Source of the DNA: Brassica napus
Taxonomy: Eukaryota; Streptophyta; Magnoliopsida; Brassicales; Brassicaceae
Assembly (NCBI RefSeq): GCF_020379485.1
Contig: NW_026014699.1
Location: forward strand, 372,001-436,000
DNA: 64,000 nucleotides
Reading direction: 5' to 3'
Part shown: piece by piece, positions 34,201 through 43,712 of the stretch
How positions within the stretch are numbered: the stretch's first letter is position 1
Layout of the letters: each line of letters starts with the position of its first letter
Made by a program: the position numbers and the translations under genes
Notes under the pieces: model-generated
What the model was told of the DNA's origin: nothing
Seen by the model: the letters and a program-made list of their open reading frames with translations, nothing else
Databases searched by the model: none

Positions 34201-35808
34201 TTTGCTCAATATCCAGAAGCACATTGTGCATTTATGGTAAACTTAGATAAGAATCACATTCCAAGAAGCTATGAAGAGGCAATGGAAGATAAGGAATGGA
34301 AGGAATCAGTAGGAGCTGAGGCAGGAGCTATGATAAAGAATGACACATGGTATGAGAGTGAACTACCAAAAGGGAAGAAGGCTGTGTCTAGTAGATGGAT
34401 CTTTACAGTCAAGTACAAGGCTGATGGGTCGATTGAGAGGAAGAAGACTAGACTGGTAGCAAGAGGGTTCACTCAGACTTATGGAGAAGACTACATTGAT
34501 ACATTTGCTCCAGTTGCAAAGCTACACACCATTCGAATAGTCCTATCAGTGGCTACTAACCTTGGGTGGGATCTTTGGCAGATGGATGTTAAGAATGCAT
34601 TTCTCCAAGGAGAGTTAGAAGATGAAGTTTACATGCTACCACCTCCGGGCCTAGAAGGGATGGTGAAACCAGGGAATGTGCTGAGACTGAAGAAGGCCAT
34701 CTATGGGTTGAAGCAATCACCAAGGGCATGGTATCACAAGCTGAGCACAACTCTAAATGGAAGAGGTTTCAGGAAATCAGAGCTTGATCACACTCTCTTC
34801 ACTCTTACGACACCTGCTGGCATTGTTGTGCTTCTTGTATATGTGGATGACATAGTTATCACAGGCAGTGATAAGGTTGAAATCAAGGAGACCAAGGAGT
34901 TTCTGAAATCTGTGTTTGACATCAAAGACTTGGGAGAAATGAAGTACTTCCTTGGAATTGAGCTGTGCAGATCAGAAGAAGGGTTGTTCATCTCACAAAG
35001 GAAGTATATCTTGGATCTATTGAAGGAGGCTGGTGCGTATGGTGGAAAGACAGCCAAGATGCCCATGGAGGATGGGTATAAAGCTCCACGTGAGGGGGAG
35101 CTAGAAGATAGTAAGCTATTTCATGATCCAAAGCTATACAGGAAGCTTGTGGGGAAGCTGATCTATCTAACCATCACTAGGCCAGACATCTGTTTTGCTG
35201 TGAACCAAGTGAGTCAGCATATGCAAGCTCCAAGAGAGCATCACTGGCGCATGGTAGAAAGAGTTCTCATGTATCTGAATGGAACTCAAGGGCTTGGTAT
35301 ATGGATGGGTTGTAACGGGAGTACTGAAGCAGTGGGATATTGTGATGCAGATTGGGCTGGAGACAGAACAGATAGAAGATCTACAACCGGCTATTGCACA
35401 TTCATTGGTGGAAACATGGTTACTTGGAAGAGTAAGAAGCAGAAGGTGGTGTCATGCTCAAGTGCCGAGGCTGAGTATAGAGCAATGCTAAAACTCACAA
35501 ATGAGTTGGTATGGATTAAAGGAATACTGAAGCACTTGGAGATTGAGCAAGCAACACCAATGACCATGCACTGTGACAATCAAGCAGCCATTCACATAGC
35601 CACAAACTCGGTGTTCCATGAAAGAACTAAGCACATTGAAGTGGACTGTCATAAAGTGAGGCAGATGATAGTCTTGGGAGTAATACTGCCGTGCTACACA
35701 AGGAGTGAGGATCAGTTGGCAGATGTATTCACTAAGGCGGCTAGGCAAAAGACAATGGAGTCAATTCACATAAGGTTGGGACTCCTTGATCTTTCGCCTA
35801 AGGGCTGA
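31252..35808 (+). CDS. Copia Gag-Pol polyprotein, family gamma, 1518 aa, intact
   Basis: Intact gamma polyprotein. The first in-frame ATG (31252, METTNFSK) is taken as the start; the frame is open 27 nt further up but without an ATG. CCHC knuckle: C253, C256, H261, C266. Protease D408 in DSGASHHM. Integrase triad D592, D654, E690. A long Glu/Gln-rich linker separates integrase from RT, which has WQMDVKNAF and YVDD; RNase H has YCDADWAGD and SSAEAEY. The Gag N-terminus is closest to alpha (shared VPVALKGGSNYL), so alpha and gamma look like sister families. Nearly identical to K. Confidence 0.96.
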   Translation: METTNFSKLVTVPVALKGGSNYLMWSQLVRTTIGRLGLWNHITDDGPEPVAKEDEEEGDGKTLAVAEAKRWVQEDLMVLSVLHASLELPILEAYVHFETPKRLWDMLHKRYGNKSNISRVFDLKQTISVLRQDGEDLTKHMGKFGALWSELESLRPNTTDEESLIERREQDQVFGLLMTLDESYQDVIKHILRSPTLPSMEEVCAQLQKEEGSLGLFGGKKGMSTAHKAEEAQANKAAYRGDGRKYEKYEGSCEHCKRQGHKKSQCWILHPHLRPSKFNKDREAKAHLSAEASGAGSSGASPNVKAGESEGRALTSQEVITKADFEAFIRALKESGKMLGNTLGYSYSAHTLPSISDKLLDIFKISCTATAHTSITDRLLGVVKSLKAENETSRTKTARSLHKPLIIDSGASHHMISDNNLIKDIEPALGHVMIANGDRIPIRGIGKLNLFNKDSKAFYMPEFTSNLLSVKKCTTDLQCNVIFSPNDVKFQDIKSSKLIGQGATKGDLYMIEDLAPISSSCFSFSSVSSLSTDALWHARLGHPHVRALSIMLPGVMFKNNDCEACILGKHCKTVFQRSSTLYANCFDLIHSDVWTAPCLSRDDYKYYVTFIDEKSKYTWLTLIKTKDRVLDAFKNFQAYVTNQYHAKIKIFRSDNGGEYTGHAFRDHLAQHGILHQTSCPYTPQQNGVAERKNRHLMEVSRSMMFHKGVPKRYWSDAVMTACYLINRIPTRILADQSPFEVLNKSRPVLDHLRTFGCVCYVLVPGEQRNKLEAKSTKAMMIGYSTSQKGYKCYDPTARRVLVSRDVRFMEDKGYYDEQTWEDLEDLSQPSERAACLRNILEGLGIGVSQDQSRRPEPTPAAAEEPSHFAHEGGSESVSELEDQGLEEAGELGNRGTDSPVQSGEGSARGELNEEDQRQGEARAEAEEQTEAVTPQVEEEQEMAQEGPVLRRSTRLRKDPSSWVNTRVYYNAQAVKHPTQAVCSFAQYPEAHCAFMVNLDKNHIPRSYEEAMEDKEWKESVGAEAGAMIKNDTWYESELPKGKKAVSSRWIFTVKYKADGSIERKKTRLVARGFTQTYGEDYIDTFAPVAKLHTIRIVLSVATNLGWDLWQMDVKNAFLQGELEDEVYMLPPPGLEGMVKPGNVLRLKKAIYGLKQSPRAWYHKLSTTLNGRGFRKSELDHTLFTLTTPAGIVVLLVYVDDIVITGSDKVEIKETKEFLKSVFDIKDLGEMKYFLGIELCRSEEGLFISQRKYILDLLKEAGAYGGKTAKMPMEDGYKAPREGELEDSKLFHDPKLYRKLVGKLIYLTITRPDICFAVNQVSQHMQAPREHHWRMVERVLMYLNGTQGLGIWMGCNGSTEAVGYCDADWAGDRTDRRSTTGYCTFIGGNMVTWKSKKQKVVSCSSAEAEYRAMLKLTNELVWIKGILKHLEIEQATPMTMHCDNQAAIHIATNSVFHERTKHIEVDCHKVRQMIVLGVILPCYTRSEDQLADVFTKAARQKTMESIHIRLGLLDLSPKG

Positions 35809-35919
35809 TCTATACACTCTCCTGATCATGAGGTCCTTACTCTTTTTCCCTCATCAGAGTTTTGTCCCAATGGGTTTTCTTTGATGAGGTTTTTAATGAG
35901 GAGGAGCTCATGATCCTTC

Positions 35920-35959
35920 CAAGCTTGACTTGTTCCACATGGTCAAGCTTGAGGGGGAG
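35920..35959 (+). other. Polypurine tract of H with hairpin
   Basis: Arms CAAGCTTGAC (35920-35929) and GTCAAGCTTG (35942-35951) pair over 10 bp with a 12-nt loop; the tract is 35951-35959. Confidence 0.85.
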
Positions 35960-36560
35960 TGTTGAGATGAGCTGAGGAATATGAGGAGAGTTGTTCAGGG
36001 TTGAAGAGGTTGTGATGTGGAGAAGAGGAGAAGGATTGGCCTTAGGGAGAACCGTCCGTACCGGTCCGTACAGGTCCGTACCATGGCCGTACGGCCGTAC
36101 AGACGGTATCGACCAAGCGGTAAAGAAATGTTACCGCGAGAAGAAGTTCACGGTCTGATCATGTTTTGCCTTGACCAAAGAAGGCATATGACCGTTTATG
36201 GATAGAGGAAGAGCGTCTCTACAGGCTGGCACAGGCTGGAAGGATAAGGTTCACTTTTAGCATAGTGACCACGCGTGTGGAGAGGCTCATTGGTCCGGTT
36301 CAAATTAAAGGCTTCCTTAGACTTGACCTCACATGCTTAGTCTCTTCTTAAACCCTAGTATCACCTCCTATATATTGTAAACACTCTCTCATTAATTAAA
36401 GTATGCGAGTTATGTTACTCTCTCTCTAGTCTCTCTCTCTTGTTCATCATGGATCATACTTAATCTCCCCATTTCTCTCACAATCTCTTCTAAACCTCTC
36501 TTAATCTCTTACCAAATCTCTCTTAATCTCTCAATACCTATTCTACTCTCTAATCTCATA
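35960..36560 (+). repeat. 3' LTR of H, 601 bp
   Basis: Same length as the 5' LTR with one visible substitution; followed by the GCATC target copy. Confidence 0.96.
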
Positions 36561-37576
36561 GCATCAAGGTCTGATCTCTTGATGTAGTCATCATTGCTGC
36601 GGGAGCTTGAGGCGCCTGTGTAAGCCACCAGAGACTTCCCATTCCCATCATTGCCTCCAAGCCCATCCACTTCACTGATCTTGCTGGTGCCAGCTCCGCT
36701 TGAACCTTCAGTCACATTTGCCCTTCCCTCACGCTCCTTCATGAACTTGGCCGGCTTGAGGTGTGGGTGCAGTATCCAGCATTGGCTCTTCTTATGACCA
36801 TGCTTCTTGCAATGATCACAGTTGCCATTGAACTTCCTGTCCTCGTACTTCCCGTGAGATGCCTTGTTTGCTTGTGGAGCCTCGGTTGAATCCTCATGAG
36901 CTGCTTGATTGGCAAGAGAGAGCTCCCCCTTTCCTCCAAACAAACCCATGGATCCCTGCTCCCTTTGGATTTGTGCACACACCTCCTCAAGGTCCGGAAG
37001 CTTGTCTGACCTTAACATGTGCTGGATGAGCTGGGTGTAGGCCGGGTTCAGTGTGAGAAGCAGCCCAAAGACCTTGTCTTGCTCGCGCCTCTCATTCAGC
37101 TGATCTGGATCAGTTGTGCTCGGCCTCAGCATCTCCAGCTCTGACCATAAGGACCTGAACCTCCCCAAGTGCTTAGTGAACTCCATGTCCTCTTGTGCAA
37201 GACGGTTGATCGCTAGCTTCACTTCAAACACACGGCTGAGGTTGGAAGTGTTCCCATACACCTTCTTCAGCGTGTCCCACAGCTCCTTGGCTGATTCACA
37301 GTAGCTGTAGGCATCCAAGATAGCTGGGTCTAAGGATGCGTGTAGAACCGTCATCACCAGCATGTCTTCTTGTTGCCATTTCTCCACAGCCGCTTCATTG
37401 GAGACCTCTTCTTGATCTCCTCCCTGAGTAATGAGTTTCGGAGCCTCCCCTGTTGTGATGTGCCCCCACAAACCCTTACTTCCCACAGCAGTCTTCACCA
37501 TCCGAGACCACACAAGGTAGTTGCTACCTTTGAAAGTAACCGCTACCTGAATCCTCATGTTCATCCCATGTTCCAT
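36561..37576 (-). pseudogene. Gag of F, N-terminal part up to H
   Basis: Beta Gag from ATG 37576 to codon 339: the N-terminal Gag domain (GSNYLVWSRM, SLWSELEML) and the CCHC knuckle. Differs from D at MK-to-IQ near residue 9. Ends at the duplicated GCATC of H; any frame beyond that is LTR sequence. Confidence 0.93.
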
Positions 37577-37776
37577 CTTTGCTTGACTTGAAAACTTGGA
37601 TCTTGGATTTCGTACACACCAACCTTGAGTCTAGAATCACGCAAAACAACAGAACGTAGCACAGCTTCAACTAGAACGGACCACAGCTTCAACACCTTCA
37701 AGACTACTCGCGTGTAGCTTCAAAGACGTTTAGCTTGTAACTCTCTAAAGATCAAACCCCAGATTCAAATGAACCT

Positions 37777-37789
37777 GGCTCTGATACCA
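37777..37789 (-). other. Primer binding site of F (initiator tRNA-Met)
   Basis: GGCTCTGATACCA on the plus strand, next to LTR3. Confidence 0.95.
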
Positions 37790-38393
37790 TATGAGATTAA
37801 GAGATCCTTAGAGTAAACAGAATAAAGAGAGTGTTTAGGAAGTGATTAAGAGAAGTTTGTGAAAGATTAGGAGACTAGATAGAGCCGTTTAGTGTCTAAG
37901 AGAAAGGCATAGTGTCTAAGAGATTAGAGAGACTCAAACTGCATAATCTTCATTAGGGTTGATGAGTTACAATATATAGAGAGAGCATACAAGGGTTTTC
38001 GAAATCAAGAGAAGACTAAAGCATGTGAGGTCAATCAGGAGAGGATAAGCTCATTTGGACTAGCCAATTAGCTTCTCCACATGCGCGGAGTATCTGGCAT
38101 CTTGGACCGAGATGCTCTTGCCTTTCCAGCTGTTCCAGCCTGTCAAGGCGCGCTCTACCTTATCCCTAAACGGTCTGATGCCTCAAGGTAAGTTCCTTCC
38201 CTTTACCTTAGTTACCGTGTTACTTGGCTGATGCAAGGTAAGTCTTGGTCGATGCTGGATGGTACGGACTGTACGGCTTGTACGGCCTTGTACGGACGTC
38301 CGTACCATGCTCTCCCTAAACTCTCTCAAGCTTCCTCATCTCCTTTCCTCTTCAACTCCTTAGCTCTTCATATATATTCAGCTCAACTCAACA
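37790..38393 (-). repeat. LTR3 of F (5' LTR), 604 bp
   Basis: Shares AAAGGCATAG with LTR1. Six bp shorter through loss in an AT-rich run (CATATATATTCAG), probably slippage. Followed by AAGGT. Confidence 0.94.
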
Positions 38394-38749
38394 AAGGTTG
38401 TGAAAGATCCTCCAGCTCTTTCCAATCTTTATCTTCATAGTAGCTCTTCTCTTCAAAGAACTTGACATCTCTTGATACAAGAACTCTCCTTGACTCAGGA
38501 ACAAAGCACTTGTATCCCTTCTGTGTGGTTGAGTATCCTATCATCATAGCTTTGATACTCTTTGCTTCCAGCTTGTTTCTTATCTCTCCCGGGATAAGAA
38601 CATAGCTTACACACCCAAACACTCTTAGGTGATCTAGGACTGGCTTGCTGTTGTTGAGAACTTCATAAGGAGCTTTGTCTTCCAGGATCTTGGTTGGAAT
38701 CCTATTGATTAGGTAGCAAGCCGTGATCACAGCATCACTCCAGAATCTC
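38394..38749 (-). pseudogene. Gag-Pol of E, piece between F and I
   Basis: 356 nt of E, about codons 718-836: the C-terminal end of integrase ([20 protein letters not shown]). In frame with neighbouring E pieces. TTTGG at 38750-38754 is the left target copy of I. Confidence 0.92.
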
Positions 38750-38754
38750 TTTGG

Positions 38755-39239
38755 TATACACTTTTGTGTATTAGAGCATGATTCAACCAATTAGGGACAA
38801 TCAGATGAAAAGATTAAAGAGATTAAGAGATTCTAGTGAGAGAATAAAGAGAGAGAGACTCAAAACTCCATTGATTAATAACTGATGAGGTTTACAAGTA
38901 TTAATAGAGAGAGCAACAAGGAAATTCGAAATGGTTAAGCATGTGTAGTCAAGGGACAGGCTGGAACTCCTTTTGAATCACTTGGCTGTGCTTTCTCACA
39001 TGCTTGCACTAGTATAAAGGTAACTTCTCCTTTCCAGCATCATACAGGCTGTCAAAGTGATCCCTTATCCTTCCTTAACCTCACTTATCCTCTTTGGTCG
39101 AGTTTCCTCTCTTCTCTTCACTAAGTTACCTTCTCATCCCATCAGATAACTTCCCCAAGTAGTTACTGTGGTTAAAATAAAGTTACCACAGTAAAACTCT
39201 AAAGTTACTGTCTCAGCCTCCTTGGTCTTCATCTCAATA
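38755..39239 (-). repeat. 3' LTR of I, 485 bp
   Basis: Plus strand starts with the hairpin TATACACTTTTGTGTATTA and ends CTCAATA. U3 has a 10-bp inverted repeat (TTACTGTGGT 39163-39172, ACCACAGTAA 39185-39194). No GTACGG array. The TATA-like motif is weaker (ATTAATAC) than in the other families. An 11-bp-class polypurine hairpin follows at 39248-39279. Confidence 0.95.
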
Positions 39240-39381
39240 CTCCCCCTCAAGCTTGACCATGTAGAACAAGTCAAGCTTGGAAACCATGAAGACCTCCCTC
39301 GTTAAAAACCTCACCAAGTAAAACCCATTGGGATAAAACCTTGATGAGGGAAAAAGAGTGGAGACTCCATGGTTAAGGGGC

Positions 39382-42300
39382 TCAGCTCCTAGGAGTCAGA
39401 TCAATGAGTCCAAGCCTTGACAGTATGGACTCCATTGTCTTCAATCTCGCTGCCTTAGTAAACACATCTGCAAGCTGATCTTCACTTCTTGTATAACATG
39501 GCAGAATCACTCCTAAGATGATCATCTGCCTCACCTTATGACAATCCACCTCTATGTGCTTTGTTCTCTCATGAAACACTGAATTGGAGGCAATGTGGAT
39601 AGCTGCTTGATTGTCACAATGCATTGTCATAGGTGTGGCCTGCTCGATCTCCAAGTGCTTCAAGATCCCCTTGATCCACACCAACTCATTTGTAAGCTTC
39701 AACATAGCTCTATACTCAGCTTCAGCACTTGAACAGGAGATGACCTTCTGCTTCTTACTCTTCCAAGTAACCAGATTCCCTCCAATGAATGTACAATACC
39801 CAGTAGTTGATCTCCTGTCCACTCTATCTCCTGCCCAATCAGCATCACAATACCCAACCACTTCTGTACTGCCATTGCAACCCATCCAAACTCCTTGTCC
39901 ATGTGAGCCACTCAAATACCTCAGTATCCTATCAACCATCTTCCAGTGATGTACCTTTGGCGCCTGCATATGTTGGCTCACTTGATTCACAGCAAAGCAT
40001 ATATCAGGTCTGGTGATAGTCAAGTAGATCAGCTTACCCACCATCCTCCTATACAGCTTAGCATCCTCAAACAACTGGTTCTCTTCAACCTCCCCCTCAC
40101 GCAAGACCTTATACCCTTCCTCAAGAGGTGTCTTAGCTATCTTCCCTCCAAGCACATCAGTCTCCTTCAGCATATCCATAGTATACTTCCTTTGAGACAT
40201 AAACAAACCCTCCTTAGATCTGCATATCTCAATCCCCAAAAAATACTTCATCTCTCCCAAGTCTTTAATATCAAACACAGACTTGAGAAACTCTTTGGTG
40301 GCTTTAATCCCAGCCTTATCACTCCCTGTGATAATCAAATCATCCACATACACCAAAATCACTATGATCCCTGATGGTCCAACCAGTGTGAAGAGTGTAT
40401 GATCTAGTTCAGACTTCCTGAACCCTCTCCCATTGAGAGTTGTACTAAGCTTTCTGTACCAAGCTCTAGGAGACTGCTTCAGCCCATATATAGCCTTCTT
40501 CAATCTCAAAACATTCCCTGGCTTTACTAGATGCTCAAGACCAGGAGGTGGATGCATGTATACTTCATCTTCAAGTTCACCTTGCAAGAAAGCATTCTTC
40601 ACATCCATTTGCCACAAATCCCACTCCAAGTTTGTTGCAATAGATAACACAATTCGAATTGTGTGAAGCTTGGCCACTGGTGCAAAAGTATCAATGTAAT
40701 CTTCCCCATAAGTCTGTGTAAATCCTCTTGCAACCAGCCTAGTCTTGCGCCTATCTATCTCCCCATTTGCAAGGTACTTGATGGTGAAGATCCATCTGCT
40801 TGAAACTGCCTTCTTCCCTTTAGGTAACTCACTCTCATACCAAGTATCATTCCTGATCATTGCATCCCTTTCATCTCCTACTGAATCTCTCCAAACCTTG
40901 TGCTTCATAGCTTCTTCATAAGATCTTGGTATCTCATTCTCATCCAAGTTACACATAAACACCATGTGCTCTTCTGGAAACTCTGCAAAGGAACACACGG
41001 CTTGAGAGGGATGCTCCACAGCCTGGGCATTGTAGTACACTCTCGTGTTTACCCAGTTGGAAGGATCCCTCCTTATCCTTGTGCTCCTCCGCAAGGTCTC
41101 AACCTGTTCTTCAGCCTGAACATTCTCTTGTGCTTCCTCTCTTAAACCAGTAGGTTCTCCCTGCTCATTTCCACCTGACTGAGCTTCACTCTCTACTTCC
41201 TGTGTCTCCTCCTGATCATGCTGACCTGAATCCTCTTGGTTATGCTCCTGCTCCCCTGATTCAGATCCATTCCCCCTCTCATGATCAAGAGGGGTTGTTC
41301 CTCCAGCTTCTCCAGTTTGATTAGAAGGTCCGGTTCTTCCTGGTTCCTGATCTTGGGATAATCCTATCCCTAGCCTCTCCAACAACACTCTCAATGTTGT
41401 TGCCTTCTCTGATGGAGCTCGGGACAGATCCTCTAGGTCTTCCCATTTCTTCTCCTCATAATACCCTTTAGACTCAACAAACTTCACTTCTCTAGATACC
41501 ATAACCCTCCTAGTTATTGGATCATAACATTTGTAGCCTTTCTGAGTGATTGAGTACCCAATGAACATAGCTTTAGTACTCTTTGCTTCTAGCTTGTTCC
41601 TTCTTTCTCCGGGAATCATCACATAACATAAGCACCCAAAGACTCTCAAATGATCAATGTGTGGCTTGGCCTTGTTCAATACTTCAAAGGGAGACAGTTT
41701 CTTCAAGACACGGGTTGGCACTCTATTGATGAGATAGCAAGCAGTCTGAACAGCATCACTCCAAAACCTCTTAGGGACATTCATGTGGAACATGATTGAT
41801 CTCGCAACCTCCATCAAATGTCTGTTCTTCCTCTCAGCCACCCCATTTTGTTGTGGTGTGTAAGGACAGCTAGTTTGTTGCACAATCCCATGCTTTGCAA
41901 GATGACTCTTGAAAGCATTGCTAGTGTATTCTCCTCCATTATCAGACCTCAGAATCCTCACAGTGGCATTGTACTGATTAGTAACATATGCTTGGAAGTT
42001 CATGAAGGCTTCTAGGACTCTGTCTTTGGAGGGAATCATGGTGATCCATGTGTACTTGGACTTCTCATCAATGAAAGTCACAAAGTACTTATGGCTGTCT
42101 CTAGACATACAGGGAGCTGTCCACACGTCTGAATGCACCAGATCAAAGCAATTCTCATATCTGGTTTCTGATGTTGGGAAGACAGTCCTACAGTGCTTTC
42201 CAAGTATACAAGCTTCACACTCCAAGTGATTGAACGCCATACTTGGTAGAATCAGTTCAATTGCCTTGGCATGAGGATGTCCCAGCCTTGCATGCCATGT

Positions 42301-43563
42301 GAGATTATCACACCTATCCGTTGTGCTGCTTAAACACACAGACTCCACAGGACTAGGCGCCTCAGTTGTTTGGAGATGATAGAGCTGATGCTTGCTGTCT
42401 CCTCTGCCAATAACCCTTCCAGTCTTCAAATCCTGGAACTCAACTTCATTTGGTCTGAAAACCACTTGACAATCCAGATCAACTGTAGCCTTCTTAACTG
42501 AGATTAGATTGGATGTAAACTGAGGTAGGTAGAAGGCAGTGGAGTTCTTCTCAAACAGCTTGAGGTTTCCCACTCCTTCTATTGGGATCCTGGTACCATT
42601 GGCTATCATGACACTCCCTGTTGCTGCTTTAACCTCACTGATTAGTCTCTTGTCACTGATCATGTGGTGTGTTGCTCCAGAGTCAATGATGATGGGTTTA
42701 GATGTGGATGCTTTGGCAGGAGCACCCAGACTCCGGGTCGTAGCCAAAGCATACACATGCTTAACCAACTCATCCCATTCCTTCTTTGTCACACACTCAT
42801 CTGCCCTCTTGGTATCCATTCCTCTCATATCCGCACTGTCTCCTACTGTCTCTCCCATGTAAGCTGAGTATGAACACTCTCCTATAACCATCTGCTGAAG
42901 TACATCCTTGATTCTCTTCAAGATTACACTCATCCTGTCACTTAAGTGCTCAGACTCGCTATCCTTTCTCCATGCCCTTCTCTTCATTAACCACTCCTTA
43001 GAAAGTTTTCTCAACCTTCCCCTCTTACAGCTTGTACCTCCCTTCCATCTTTCTGGCTTCCTGTTCATTTCCCACACATCACAAGTATATTTAACAAGCT
43101 CACATACCTCTTCCATAAGGAAGCTGAAGATCACATCTTGCTTCCTCCTTTCTTGACAACATCTCGGATTTGATGTGTGTGTCTTCACCACATCTAGCTC
43201 CGACCATACTTCTCTCAGCCTTCCCACAAGCTGATAACACTCATCCTCTCCTTGTCTCAAGCCGCGGATCACCCCTCTGTCCTCAACGACTCTCACAAGC
43301 TTGGACTTGCCTAAAGTTGCTTCAATCTCACTCTTTGTAGTGTCTCCTTGAACAACTTCATTTCCCAGCTTCAGACCTCTTGTCTGACCTTCTTCAGTAG
43401 CCATTTCCATGAAAGGTTTCCCCTTTCCATGACTACTCCATAACCCACAGCTTTCCAAAGCTCTCTTTGCCCATCTAGACCAATCGCCATCCCTCTCTTC
43501 TTCAAGCTCCATGGTTGTACTAGATCTGTGCTTCATTTCCATGTTGAGATAGTTTGAATCCAT
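39382..43563 (-). CDS. Copia Gag-Pol polyprotein, family delta, 1393 aa, no CCHC knuckle
   Basis: Pol is a close relative of alpha, beta and gamma: protease D294 (DSGATHHM), HHCC finger H424, H429, C449, C452, integrase D479, D541, E577, then linker, RT ([13 protein letters not shown]) and RNase H (YCDADWAGD). Gag is only about 285 residues against about 405 and is strongly diverged. Weak matches remain (SRWAKRALESCGLWS; RLREVWSELDVV; ERRKQDVIF). The nine or so cysteines of this part form no CX2CX4HX4C motif, so the nucleocapsid zinc knuckle is gone. The frame is otherwise clean, and J has almost the same sequence, so the loss belongs to the family rather than to one damaged copy. It may use Gag from related families; that is inference. 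Confidence 0.95.
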   Translation of the reverse strand: MDSNYLNMEMKHRSSTTMELEEERDGDWSRWAKRALESCGLWSSHGKGKPFMEMATEEGQTRGLKLGNEVVQGDTTKSEIEATLGKSKLVRVVEDRGVIRGLRQGEDECYQLVGRLREVWSELDVVKTHTSNPRCCQERRKQDVIFSFLMEEVCELVKYTCDVWEMNRKPERWKGGTSCKRGRLRKLSKEWLMKRRAWRKDSESEHLSDRMSVILKRIKDVLQQMVIGECSYSAYMGETVGDSADMRGMDTKRADECVTKKEWDELVKHVYALATTRSLGAPAKASTSKPIIIDSGATHHMISDKRLISEVKAATGSVMIANGTRIPIEGVGNLKLFEKNSTAFYLPQFTSNLISVKKATVDLDCQVVFRPNEVEFQDLKTGRVIGRGDSKHQLYHLQTTEAPSPVESVCLSSTTDRCDNLTWHARLGHPHAKAIELILPSMAFNHLECEACILGKHCRTVFPTSETRYENCFDLVHSDVWTAPCMSRDSHKYFVTFIDEKSKYTWITMIPSKDRVLEAFMNFQAYVTNQYNATVRILRSDNGGEYTSNAFKSHLAKHGIVQQTSCPYTPQQNGVAERKNRHLMEVARSIMFHMNVPKRFWSDAVQTACYLINRVPTRVLKKLSPFEVLNKAKPHIDHLRVFGCLCYVMIPGERRNKLEAKSTKAMFIGYSITQKGYKCYDPITRRVMVSREVKFVESKGYYEEKKWEDLEDLSRAPSEKATTLRVLLERLGIGLSQDQEPGRTGPSNQTGEAGGTTPLDHERGNGSESGEQEHNQEDSGQHDQEETQEVESEAQSGGNEQGEPTGLREEAQENVQAEEQVETLRRSTRIRRDPSNWVNTRVYYNAQAVEHPSQAVCSFAEFPEEHMVFMCNLDENEIPRSYEEAMKHKVWRDSVGDERDAMIRNDTWYESELPKGKKAVSSRWIFTIKYLANGEIDRRKTRLVARGFTQTYGEDYIDTFAPVAKLHTIRIVLSIATNLEWDLWQMDVKNAFLQGELEDEVYMHPPPGLEHLVKPGNVLRLKKAIYGLKQSPRAWYRKLSTTLNGRGFRKSELDHTLFTLVGPSGIIVILVYVDDLIITGSDKAGIKATKEFLKSVFDIKDLGEMKYFLGIEICRSKEGLFMSQRKYTMDMLKETDVLGGKIAKTPLEEGYKVLREGEVEENQLFEDAKLYRRMVGKLIYLTITRPDICFAVNQVSQHMQAPKVHHWKMVDRILRYLSGSHGQGVWMGCNGSTEVVGYCDADWAGDRVDRRSTTGYCTFIGGNLVTWKSKKQKVISCSSAEAEYRAMLKLTNELVWIKGILKHLEIEQATPMTMHCDNQAAIHIASNSVFHERTKHIEVDCHKVRQMIILGVILPCYTRSEDQLADVFTKAARLKTMESILSRLGLIDLTPRS

Positions 43564-43600
43564 CAGAATATCTCACACCACTCAGATAATAAAGACCAGA

Positions 43601-43652
43601 ACTCAAGAACACCAAGAACACTCAAGAACCCTCAAGAACACTCAAGAACACC
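43601..43652 (-). repeat. Decamer tandem repeat in delta leader
   Basis: About five imperfect copies of CTCAAGAACA between the primer binding site and the ATG; the same in J at 53488-53538. Not seen in the other families' leaders. Confidence 0.8.
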
Positions 43653-43699
43653 CAGATTTTATGAAAAACGAAATCACACTCTCCCCTTTTTAGCAACCT

Positions 43700-43712
43700 G
43701 GCTCTGATACCA
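43700..43712 (-). other. Primer binding site of I (initiator tRNA-Met)
   Basis: GGCTCTGATACCA on the plus strand, directly before the LTR, which begins TATACAC. Confidence 0.95.

Larger units (their letters stand above)
30559..36560 (+). mobile_element. Copia element H (family gamma), complete and young
   Basis: Complete 6002-bp plus-strand element in the gag of F, flanked by GCATC at 30554-30558 and 36561-36565. The two 601-bp LTRs differ at one site that I can see (CCTTAACC against CCTTGACC). Coding region, primer binding site and polypurine tract are intact; probably autonomous. Confidence 0.97.
23763..38393 (-). mobile_element. Copia element F (family beta), three LTRs plus a delta fragment, split by H
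   Basis: Minus-strand beta insertion in E, with AAGGT at 23758-23762 and 38394-38398. Left to right: LTR1, 85 nt of 3' untranslated region, delta fragment G, LTR2, polypurine tract, Gag-Pol (split by H), primer binding site, LTR3. LTR1 and LTR3 share a diagnostic base (AAAGGCATAG) that LTR2 lacks (AAAAGCATAG), so LTR1 and LTR3 form the original pair. LTR2 and some of the adjoining interior probably come from a second beta element that had inserted in G, later fused to F by recombination or by template switching. A misassembly cannot be excluded from sequence alone. Confidence 0.85.
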
